DNA of 64,000 nucleotides from Sideroxydans sp. (lineage in GTDB: Bacteria; Pseudomonadota; Gammaproteobacteria; Burkholderiales; Gallionellaceae), in assembly GCA_028710605.1 (NCBI GenBank), contig JAQTTU010000005.1:124001-188000 (forward strand), written 5' to 3'. Below the pieces are notes generated by a model. It had not been told where the DNA came from. It worked only from the letters and a program-made list of their open reading frames with translations, and made no database searches. The translations under genes were made by a program, and so were the position numbers. Below, piece after piece: positions 7,497 to 14,513 of the stretch; within the stretch, counting starts at the first letter, position 1, and each line of letters begins with the position of its first letter.

Positions 7497-9484
7497 TGAA
7501 AACCAGCTCGCCCTTAATCCGATTTGTTGCCACTCCATTCCTCCCGGAATATCAGCCTGCGCTGGGCATCAGTTCGCTCAAGGCTCAGTTAGTTCGTGCG
7601 GGACACAATGTGGATATCAGATATCTCAATATTGATTACGGCAACCGGATTGGTTGGGAGATCAATAGCATAATCACGCAATTTATTCCGACCCAGAGCC
7701 TGGTGGGTGAAATCATTTTTGCTCGTTCACTATGGGACGATTTAACGCCGGATTTATCCGAGTATTTCGTCAGATTTAGGAATGAAAAGTTTTTCGACCG
7801 AAAATTGGATCAAAAAACATCAGCACTGAATCTGGATGAATTCATCGGCATCATCAGCATGCTGCATTGCGAAAGCGCGTCCATCATAAAAAAATGGGCG
7901 CAGGAATTATTGGTGGGCAATCCCAGAATAATTGGTTTTTCGACTTCTTTTCAGCAGAACATTCCGTCCTTGAGTCTCGCCAAGGAGTTGCGGCGACTTC
8001 GTTCTCGTGAAGAGCTTTGTATCATCTTTGGCGGCGCGAATTGTGAAGGCGAAATGGCACAAGCTTTGGTCGATAACTTTCCTTATATTGATCATGTGGT
8101 TTCCGGGGAGGGCGAGCCAGTTATTCTTGAACTTATTGATGCCATCTTGAACCAGAAAAAATATCCAGCATTTCCCTTTGCACGCACCATTCGTTCGGGA
8201 AGGGTTGAGGACATGGACTCCTTGCCAATTCCCGATTTCAAGGACTTCTTCATTGAGAGCGAAGGAAAGAATTTTCCTGCCAAGTTAAATTTGTCGGCTG
8301 AGTCTTCTAGGGGGTGCTGGTGGGGGGCCAAGTCACATTGCAAATTCTGCGGACTGAACGGTTCAAACATATCGTACCGCAGCAAGAACCCGGAACGATT
8401 TCTTAACGAACTTGAAGAGCTGTCTGCAAGCTACGGCATTAGTGAATTTATGATTACCGACAACATTATGGATATGAAATACATTCAAAGTATTTTCCCC
8501 AAGCTGGCAGGTGGTATCAATAACTTGAAGATGTTTTACGAAGTGCTAAGCAATCTTAAAAAGGAGCAGATTAAAATTATCGCAGCCGCTGGGGTCGTGC
8601 GCATTCAGCCGGGTATCGAGAGCTTGAGCACTTCAATCCTAAAGCTAATGGGAAAGGGAACATCGAGGCTTAAAAATCTGCAAACACTCAAATGGTGCGA
8701 GGAATACGGCGTTCAGGTGACATGGAATTTATTGCATGGGTTTCCCGGTGAGCAGGAAGACGAGTATGCATCAATGGCCGAGCTTATTCCAAATCTTGTG
8801 CATTTGCCGGCTCCCACCGGTGATGGTCGGGTTCGTCTTGATCGCTTCGGGCCTTATTGGTGCTCGCCGCAAAAACACGGGATCACCAATGTTCGCCACC
8901 ATTGGGCCTATGACCATGCATATGCCCCTCTCCCCCCCGAGCAAAGAGCACGCTTGGCTTATTTCTTTGAGTACGATTATGCCGATCACCGAATACCGGA
9001 AAACTATACCCGGACGGCAATAGATAGATTGGCTGATTGGCGGTTGTCCTATTTCTCCAAGCTACCGAAAACCCTGGAACTTACTTTATGTAACGGTCGG
9101 GGAGAAGTCACTGACACCCGTTATGGCATTCACAAACAATTCGACTTGAGCGAACCGGAACTTTTCCTGCTGAAGGTATTGGATAAGGCATGCAGCAGGA
9201 ACGCTGCGTTTGCTGAATTCAGTGCGGTTCACACGAGTGCAACCGTTCAGGACTTTACCCATTTGCTGGACAAGTTCATGGCACGTAAGTGGGTTGTAGT
9301 AGAAGATGAAAAATTTCTGAGCCTGGTTTTAGATCGTTCGCTCAGTGAAGAGGTTGTCGATTACAAAGTCAATAAAAGGCTGGAACAGCTTGGCCTATCT
9401 TTTCTGTCAGCAACCCCCAAAAGCAATGAGATCAATGAGGAAGACACCATTGAACTTTATTCGCTCTCACCATCATTCAAATAA
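7493..9484 (+). CDS. RiPP maturation radical SAM C-methyltransferase (B12-type)
   Basis: The 663-residue product has an N-terminal cobalamin-binding-type domain (about 1-230, with GFSTSFQQN and IIFGGANCEG segments). A radical SAM motif follows in SSRGCWWGAKSHCKFCGLNG (C275, C283, C286; CX7CX2C). The SRGCWWG...CKFCGLNG signature is characteristic of the RiPP maturation radical SAM protein 1 family, which includes C-methyltransferases acting on unactivated carbons. The C-terminal third has a winged, helical look. It is coupled to the epimerase gene through ATGATG and most likely acts on the Nif11-type precursor, possibly also on the Cys/Thr precursors. Base composition is low in G+C like its neighbour. 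Confidence 0.85.
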   Translation: MMKTSSPLIRFVATPFLPEYQPALGISSLKAQLVRAGHNVDIRYLNIDYGNRIGWEINSIITQFIPTQSLVGEIIFARSLWDDLTPDLSEYFVRFRNEKFFDRKLDQKTSALNLDEFIGIISMLHCESASIIKKWAQELLVGNPRIIGFSTSFQQNIPSLSLAKELRRLRSREELCIIFGGANCEGEMAQALVDNFPYIDHVVSGEGEPVILELIDAILNQKKYPAFPFARTIRSGRVEDMDSLPIPDFKDFFIESEGKNFPAKLNLSAESSRGCWWGAKSHCKFCGLNGSNISYRSKNPERFLNELEELSASYGISEFMITDNIMDMKYIQSIFPKLAGGINNLKMFYEVLSNLKKEQIKIIAAAGVVRIQPGIESLSTSILKLMGKGTSRLKNLQTLKWCEEYGVQVTWNLLHGFPGEQEDEYASMAELIPNLVHLPAPTGDGRVRLDRFGPYWCSPQKHGITNVRHHWAYDHAYAPLPPEQRARLAYFFEYDYADHRIPENYTRTAIDRLADWRLSYFSKLPKTLELTLCNGRGEVTDTRYGIHKQFDLSEPELFLLKVLDKACSRNAAFAEFSAVHTSATVQDFTHLLDKFMARKWVVVEDEKFLSLVLDRSLSEEVVDYKVNKRLEQLGLSFLSATPKSNEINEEDTIELYSLSPSFK

Positions 9485-9498
9485 AAAGGGAAAGCAAA

Positions 9499-10836
9499 AT
9501 GAGTAAAGCCGAAAACCTGATTCCGTTTCGCGTAGGTGCGTGGTTGCCGTCAGACCAGAAATTCCTGAACAACTGGCTGAAGAATTTGATCAAGGAAGTG
9601 GATGCTGCGCCCAAGCCATTGCATCCGGTGGTGCAGGAGTTGAAAGACCTCATCGAGTCCGATGCGCAGATTTACATGCTGGTGAACATGATGCTGGAGC
9701 AAGTTCCGGCAAAGTATCAGCATAGCCAGTACGGCAAACAGGTGCGCGATTACCACCATCTGCTGCAACTCATCAATGCCATCATGACGCAGGCACCGAC
9801 TTACAACACGACAGGTTGCGTGGGCTTTCCGATCAATGCCATCCTCGATTGGTCGATGGGAACGGAAGGCGGTTTTGCCGCATTCCTGAATGAGAAACTC
9901 AACGCCCAACTCAAGAAGGTAATCAACGAGTGGGGCATCTTCCTGAAGTCCAAAGACTCGGTGTATGTGGTGGATGAGAAAGCGCCGTCCGGCTGGCTGA
10001 GCGATAACGCCATGGTGGGCATGTTTCCTCCGCCCAACTTTCCGCCAAATCCGACTGCCAAGGATATAAAAAACGCCGCGCCGCAAGCCCGGCTGGATTT
10101 CATTGCGGCCTTCCAATGCGAACCCGCAAAACCGCACTGGGGCTACACGTCATGGGACGATTTCTTTACCCGGCAATTCAACGAAGGGCAGCGCCCCATC
10201 GCCTCGCCGGACGATGATTCGGTGATCGTCAACGCTTGCGAATCGGCACCCTACAATCTGGTTTCAGATGTTCAGCGCCTCAGCAAATTCTGGATCAAGG
10301 CACAGCCCTATTCTCTCCAGCTCATGCTGCATAACGACGTGCTGGTGGAAAAATTTGTCGGCGGGACGATCTATCAGGCCTTCCTGAGCGCGATGAGTTA
10401 TCACCGCTGGCATAGCCCGCTCAGCGGCAAGGTGGTCAAAGCCTACGTGCAGGATGGAACATACTATTCGGAAGCTCCGGCGGAAGGATACGACCCCGCC
10501 GGACCGAACTCATCGCAGGGTTACATCACCGAGGTGGCGGCCAGAGCGATGATCTTCATCGAGGCCGACAACCCCGCGATCGGGCTGATGTGCATCATGT
10601 TCGTCGGCATGGCGGAAGTATCTTCCTGCGACATCACCGTTTACGAAGGGCAGCATGTCAACAAGGGCGAACAGTTGGGTATGTTCCACTTTGGCGGCTC
10701 GTCGCATTGTCTGATCTTCCGCCCCGGCGTGAAGCTCGAATTCGATCTGCATGGACAGACCCCCGGCCTCGATTCGAGCAACATTCCGATCAACTCTAAG
10801 ATCGCCAAAGTGAAAACAAAGAAGGTGGGAAAGTAA
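9499..10836 (+). CDS. Phosphatidylserine decarboxylase-like enzyme (PsiD-type)
   Basis: The 445-residue product has an N-terminal helical domain (about 30-170, HPVVQELKDLIESD) of the kind found in long PSD-related proteins. The C-terminal PSD fold includes YHRWHSPLSGKV and MFHFGGSSHCLIF. Self-cleavage at Gly-Ser in GGSS (near S401) would generate the pyruvoyl cofactor, as in the fungal tryptophan decarboxylase PsiD. No membrane helix is evident, so a soluble amino-acid or peptide decarboxylase is as likely as a lipid enzyme. It sits 15 bases after the methyltransferase gene, preceded by AAAGGGAAAG, so it probably belongs to the RiPP operon. Its substrate is unknown. Confidence 0.75.
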   Translation: MSKAENLIPFRVGAWLPSDQKFLNNWLKNLIKEVDAAPKPLHPVVQELKDLIESDAQIYMLVNMMLEQVPAKYQHSQYGKQVRDYHHLLQLINAIMTQAPTYNTTGCVGFPINAILDWSMGTEGGFAAFLNEKLNAQLKKVINEWGIFLKSKDSVYVVDEKAPSGWLSDNAMVGMFPPPNFPPNPTAKDIKNAAPQARLDFIAAFQCEPAKPHWGYTSWDDFFTRQFNEGQRPIASPDDDSVIVNACESAPYNLVSDVQRLSKFWIKAQPYSLQLMLHNDVLVEKFVGGTIYQAFLSAMSYHRWHSPLSGKVVKAYVQDGTYYSEAPAEGYDPAGPNSSQGYITEVAARAMIFIEADNPAIGLMCIMFVGMAEVSSCDITVYEGQHVNKGEQLGMFHFGGSSHCLIFRPGVKLEFDLHGQTPGLDSSNIPINSKIAKVKTKKVGK

Positions 10837-10873
10837 GTCATTTTAGGTTGGTCATTGTCGCTCTGGAGATTCC

Positions 10874-12382
10874 ATGAATAAAATCCTGTCGCTGTTTGCG
10901 CTGCTGCTTGTCTGCGCCGTTTTCCCCGCCTCCTCTTATGCGGCAAGCGCGGAGAGGCCGATACACGTCACCTTGCTCTACTTCAACGACATTTATGAAA
11001 TCACTGCGGTGAGCGGCGGCAAAGAGGGCGGGCTGGCGCGCGTTGCGACCATCCGCAAGCAACTGCTCAAGAAAAACCCCAACACGATCACGCTGCTTGG
11101 TGGAGATTTGTTTAGCCCTTCGGCCATGGGAACGGCCAAGGTCAACGGGGATGCGCTGGCGGGAAAACAGATGGTCGATGTGCTGAATACGCTGGGTCTC
11201 CAGTACGCCACTTTCGGCAACCACGAATTCGACATCAAGGAAAACCAGTTTAACCAGCGTATGGGCGAAACGAAATTCGCCTGGATTGCCAGCAACGTTT
11301 TCGATGCCAAGGGCAGCCCGTTTCCCGGCGTGAAAAAAGACACGATTCTTTCTTTCACCGACAAGAAAAGCGGCAAGACTTTCAGGATAGGCATTTTCGG
11401 TTTGACGCTGACGGTCAACCAGCCCGCTTATGTGAGCTATACCGACCCGGCGCAGACCGCCGCTGCCGAGGTCAAATCGCTTGATGGAAAATCCGATTTC
11501 CTGATCGCGCTGACCCACCAGAATCTGGCCGACGATGTGACGCTGCTCCAGCAACAACCGCAGATTGATCTGGTTCTCGGCGGGCACGAACACGTCAATT
11601 ATCAGGAGTGGCGCGGCAACAGCTTTGCGCCGTTGCTCAAGGCCGACGGCAATGTGCGCTCGGTGTATGTGGTGGAGCTGTATTTCGATCCGACCAGCGG
11701 AAAAACCAGAATCGAGCCGACGTTTGTTGCGGTGAACGACAGGATCGCGGAAGACCCGGCAGTGAAAAAAGTCGTGGATAAATGGACGGCACTGGCTTTC
11801 GATGCTTTCCGCCAACAGGGCTTGAATCCCGATGAAGTCATTACCACCACCACGGTGGCGCTGGACGGGCTGGAATCCAGCGTGCGTTTCGGCCAGACCA
11901 ACCTGACCCGCTTGATCGCGCAAAGCATGTTGAACCCGTATCCCGAAGCTGATCTGTCTCTGTACAACAGCGGTTCGATCCGCATCGACGACGTGCTTCC
12001 GGCAGGCCGTATCACCGGATACGACATCATCCGCGTGCTGCCTTTCGGCGGACTGGTCGAGCTGGTCGAAATGAAGGGCAGCTTGCTGCAAAAGGTGTTG
12101 ATGCAGGGCGACAAGAATGTCGGTGGCGGCGGCTACTTGCAGTCGGCCAACACCGGCAAGGCGGATGACGGAACCTGGCTGGTCAACAACACGGCGATTG
12201 ATCCGAACCGGAGTTACAAGGTCGCCATTCTGGATTTCCTGATGACGGGCAAGGAGAGCAATCTCGATTACCTGACCCCGGCCAACCCCGACCTCAAACT
12301 GCTCGGCGACGGCAAGGGCAACGATATTCGGCAACTGGTCATGGATCAGCTCAAACGCTCAACGGCGGGCGAGGCACGCTAG
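10874..12382 (+). CDS. Periplasmic 5'-nucleotidase/UshA-like metallophosphoesterase
   Basis: The 502-residue product starts behind CTGGAGA and has a signal peptide (about 1-24, ending SSYAAS). Metallophosphoesterase motifs are present: LLYFNDIYE (the usual DxH has Asp-Ile here), LLGGDLFS, FGNHEFD and GGHEH. A 5'-nucleotidase C-terminal domain contains NSGSIRIDD and RVLPFGG. Members hydrolyse nucleotides or UDP-sugars in the periplasm. It follows the decarboxylase by 37 bases on the same strand. A role in the RiPP pathway is not evident and it may simply be adjacent. Confidence 0.8.
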   Translation: MNKILSLFALLLVCAVFPASSYAASAERPIHVTLLYFNDIYEITAVSGGKEGGLARVATIRKQLLKKNPNTITLLGGDLFSPSAMGTAKVNGDALAGKQMVDVLNTLGLQYATFGNHEFDIKENQFNQRMGETKFAWIASNVFDAKGSPFPGVKKDTILSFTDKKSGKTFRIGIFGLTLTVNQPAYVSYTDPAQTAAAEVKSLDGKSDFLIALTHQNLADDVTLLQQQPQIDLVLGGHEHVNYQEWRGNSFAPLLKADGNVRSVYVVELYFDPTSGKTRIEPTFVAVNDRIAEDPAVKKVVDKWTALAFDAFRQQGLNPDEVITTTTVALDGLESSVRFGQTNLTRLIAQSMLNPYPEADLSLYNSGSIRIDDVLPAGRITGYDIIRVLPFGGLVELVEMKGSLLQKVLMQGDKNVGGGGYLQSANTGKADDGTWLVNNTAIDPNRSYKVAILDFLMTGKESNLDYLTPANPDLKLLGDGKGNDIRQLVMDQLKRSTAGEAR

Positions 12383-12396
12383 TGCAGAACGGTTTT

Positions 12397-12442
12397 GTAG
12401 GTCGGGTTTCAACCCGACATGTCGGGCTAAAGCCCGACCTAC
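12397..12442. repeat. Palindromic repeat (GTAGGTCGGG type), possible terminator
   Basis: TAGGTCGGGTT and its complement flank a second GTCGGGC/GCCCGAC hairpin. It sits just after the 5'-nucleotidase stop and has no T-run, so it is more likely a REP-like element that may also block or end transcription. Confidence 0.7.
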
Positions 12443-12466
12443 GAGGCGTTCTACACAATGGTTAAA

Positions 12467-12512
12467 TTCCGCAAGCATGCTGGAGATGCCCGTATTTACT
12501 GGCTCGCGGGCA
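12467..12512 (+). repeat. Partial copy of the 65-bp AGATGCCCGTATTTATTGG repeat
   Basis: Only the half with GGAGATGCCCGTATTTACTG is recognisable. Eight further copies occur between other genes in this window. Confidence 0.65.
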
Positions 12513-12528
12513 AGGTGGCATAACCCGG

Positions 12529-12572
12529 TTGACAGGCTGGCGGGCTGTCGATTACATTACTGACCGGTCAGT
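12529..12572 (+). promoter_or_regulatory. Promoter and TetR-type operator of the efflux operon
   Basis: TTGACA (12529-12534) and TACATT (12553-12558) are 18 bases apart. The perfect palindrome ACTGACCGGTCAGT (12559-12572) lies directly at the expected transcription start. A repressor bound there would block initiation, the classical autoregulated TetR layout. Confidence 0.75.
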
Positions 12573-12587
12573 CATTAATTATTTTCC

Positions 12588-13235
12588 ATGAAAAATACAA
12601 TATCCGAGGTTCCCGCGCGTCAGCGTAGGAAGGAAGCGCGGCCTGCCGAGTTGCTGGCGGCGGCGCTGGATTTGTTTGTCGAGCGCGGTTTTGCCGCGAC
12701 CAAGCTGGACGATGTGGCGGCGCATGCCGGGGTGTCCAAAGGCACGCTGTATTTGTATTTCGCCAGCAAGGAAGAGTTGTTCAAGGCGGTGATTCAGCAG
12801 GGCATCCTGCCGGTGCTGGACCAGGGCGATGAAATGCTTTCGCAGTTTGACGGCGATGCGGGCGCGCTGCTGGAGACGTTGCTGAAGCGATTCTGGGAAC
12901 TGGTCGGCAGCACGCATCTGGCGGGCATTCCCAAGCTGATGATTTCCGAGGCGGGCAATTTTCCCGAGGTGGCGCAGTACTACTACGAGAACGTCATCCT
13001 GCGCGGTCGCGGCCTGATCCGCGCGGTGCTGGAACGCGGCATCGCGTCCGGCCAGTTTCGAGCGGTGGATGTTGATTCGGCGATCGATGTGATCCTCGCG
13101 CCGCAAATGATGTTGCTCATATTGCGTTATTCGCTGACCCCGTGCAATTGCGGCAAACAAGACCCCGAAACGTATTTGCGCACCCATATTGATTTGTTGT
13201 TGAACGGCCTTTTGGTCGCGGAGAAAAAGAAATGA
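12588..13235 (+). CDS. TetR/AcrR-family transcriptional repressor
   Basis: The 215-residue product has an N-terminal TetR helix-turn-helix (residues 15-60; FAATKLDDVAAHAGVSKGTL, YFASKEELF). The larger C-terminal domain should bind a ligand and dimerise. It is the first gene of an operon with a periplasmic adaptor and an RND pump, and a palindrome overlaps its promoter, so it most likely represses its own operon and is released by a pump substrate. The stop overlaps an ATG at 13232 that opens a 41-codon extension of the adaptor frame. Confidence 0.9.
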   Translation: MKNTISEVPARQRRKEARPAELLAAALDLFVERGFAATKLDDVAAHAGVSKGTLYLYFASKEELFKAVIQQGILPVLDQGDEMLSQFDGDAGALLETLLKRFWELVGSTHLAGIPKLMISEAGNFPEVAQYYYENVILRGRGLIRAVLERGIASGQFRAVDVDSAIDVILAPQMMLLILRYSLTPCNCGKQDPETYLRTHIDLLLNGLLVAEKKK

Positions 13236-13278
13236 AAGATTGTTTGATTGAAGGCTGCAAAGCAGAAGCGACGCACAT

Positions 13279-13340
13279 TGTAGGAGCGAGCTTGCTCGCG
13301 AATGATTTGGCCATTTTCGCGAGCAAGCTCGCTCCTACAA
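13279..13340. repeat. REP-like palindrome (TAGGAGCGAGCTTGCTCGCGAA)
   Basis: Two nearly perfect complementary 24-base arms surround a 13-base loop. A second copy lies at 44831-44883. This copy falls between the TetR stop and the likely start of the adaptor gene and is translated in the longer in-frame version of that ORF. Confidence 0.9.
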
Positions 13341-13354
13341 AAAACATCCGGTCT

Positions 13355-14413
13355 ATGGCTTCGTTAAGTTTGATCGCCCTGGCGCTCCCCCTCGCATTGG
13401 CAGCATGCAGCAAGGAAGCTCCGCCGCCCGAAAAAATCGAGCGCCCTGCTTCTACTCTGGTCGTGGGCGCGGTGGGGGCGGATCAATCCAACGTGTACAG
13501 CGGCGAAGTGCGCGCGCGCTATGAAACGGTGCTGGGCTTCCGCATCGGCGGCAAGCTCATCGCGCGCTCGGCGGATGTGGGCGACAAGGTGAAGAGCGGG
13601 CAGTTGCTGGCGCGGCTGGATGCGGCCGATACCGGTTTGCAGGAAAGTGCCGCCGCCGCGCAATTACGTCTGGCCGAAGATGAAGTGAAACGCTTCCGCG
13701 AATTGCGCGATCAGGGCTTCGTCAGCCAGTCCGCGCTGGATGCCAAGGAGACCGCGCTGAAGGCCGCCGCCGCGCAAGCCGGGCTGGCGCGCAATCAGGC
13801 GAATTACACCAGCTTGTTGTCGGATCGCACCGGCGTGATTTCGGCGACGCTGGCCGAAGTGGGGCAGGTGGTGAGCGCAGGACAACCGGTGCTGCGCGTG
13901 GCACAGGACGGCGAGCGCGAAGTGTCCATCGCCATTCCCGAATCGCGTTTCGCCGCGATCAAAGTCGGCATGCCCGCGCTGATCGAAATCAGCGCCACGG
14001 GCAACAGCACGCAAACCATCGCCGGACATCTGCGCGAGATTTCGCCCGCCGCCGATGCGGCCAGCCGCACCTATGCGGCGCGGGTTTCGTTCGATGCGGG
14101 TAATGCCAAAGTGGCCTTGGGCATGACGGCGCGGGTACGGCTGAGCGATAACGCGAAAAGCGGCGCGAAAAAAAGCGAGGAATTCCGCGTGCCGCTGTCC
14201 GCCATCTTTCAACAGGGCGACAAGGCGGCGGTGTGGATAGTCGCGGCGGACCGCAGCGTGTCGCTGCGCCCGGTCACCGTATCGGCCTATCGCGACGACG
14301 GCGCGCTGATCAGCAGCGGCATCGCTGCAGGCGAGCGCATTGTCAGTGCCGGAGTTCATAAACTCACGCCGGGCCAAATAATCAGGATTATCGAGAACGG
14401 TAAGGCGCTATGA
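13355..14413 (+). CDS. RND efflux periplasmic adaptor lipoprotein (HlyD/MFP family)
   Basis: The 352-residue product has a lipoprotein signal (MASLSLIALALPLALAAC, lipobox LAAC, Cys18). A barrel-sandwich half (GFRIGGKLIARSADVGDKVKSG), an alpha-hairpin (about 85-140) and beta-barrel segments (GMPALIEI, GMTARVRLS) follow. It would bridge the RND pump to an outer-membrane channel; no TolC-type gene is next to it. The ATG at 13355 is chosen because it gives a normal signal peptide, although the ribosome site is weak. An ATG at 13232 overlapping the TetR stop would add 41 residues translated through a palindromic repeat. Confidence 0.87.
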   Translation: MASLSLIALALPLALAACSKEAPPPEKIERPASTLVVGAVGADQSNVYSGEVRARYETVLGFRIGGKLIARSADVGDKVKSGQLLARLDAADTGLQESAAAAQLRLAEDEVKRFRELRDQGFVSQSALDAKETALKAAAAQAGLARNQANYTSLLSDRTGVISATLAEVGQVVSAGQPVLRVAQDGEREVSIAIPESRFAAIKVGMPALIEISATGNSTQTIAGHLREISPAADAASRTYAARVSFDAGNAKVALGMTARVRLSDNAKSGAKKSEEFRVPLSAIFQQGDKAAVWIVAADRSVSLRPVTVSAYRDDGALISSGIAAGERIVSAGVHKLTPGQIIRIIENGKAL

Positions 14414-14430
14414 AGCTGAATAACGCGCGC

Positions 14431-14489
14431 GTAGGTGCGAATTTATTCGCACATAGCAGGAGCATCGTGCGAATAAATTCGCACCTACA
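14431..14489. repeat. REP-like palindrome (TAGGTGCGAATTTATTCGCAC)
   Basis: Complementary arms GTAGGTGCGAATTTATTCGCAC and GTGCGAATAAATTCGCACCTAC lie between the adaptor and pump genes. Related copies occur at 22565-22624 and 25616-25673. Confidence 0.9.
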
Positions 14490-14513
14490 ACAACCTCATT
14501 CGAGGATTTTTTA

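Noticed and set aside
12397-12442. Intrinsic terminator after the 5'-nucleotidase gene
   Set aside because: The palindrome has no following T-run and matches a REP-like repeat, so it is listed as a repeat only.
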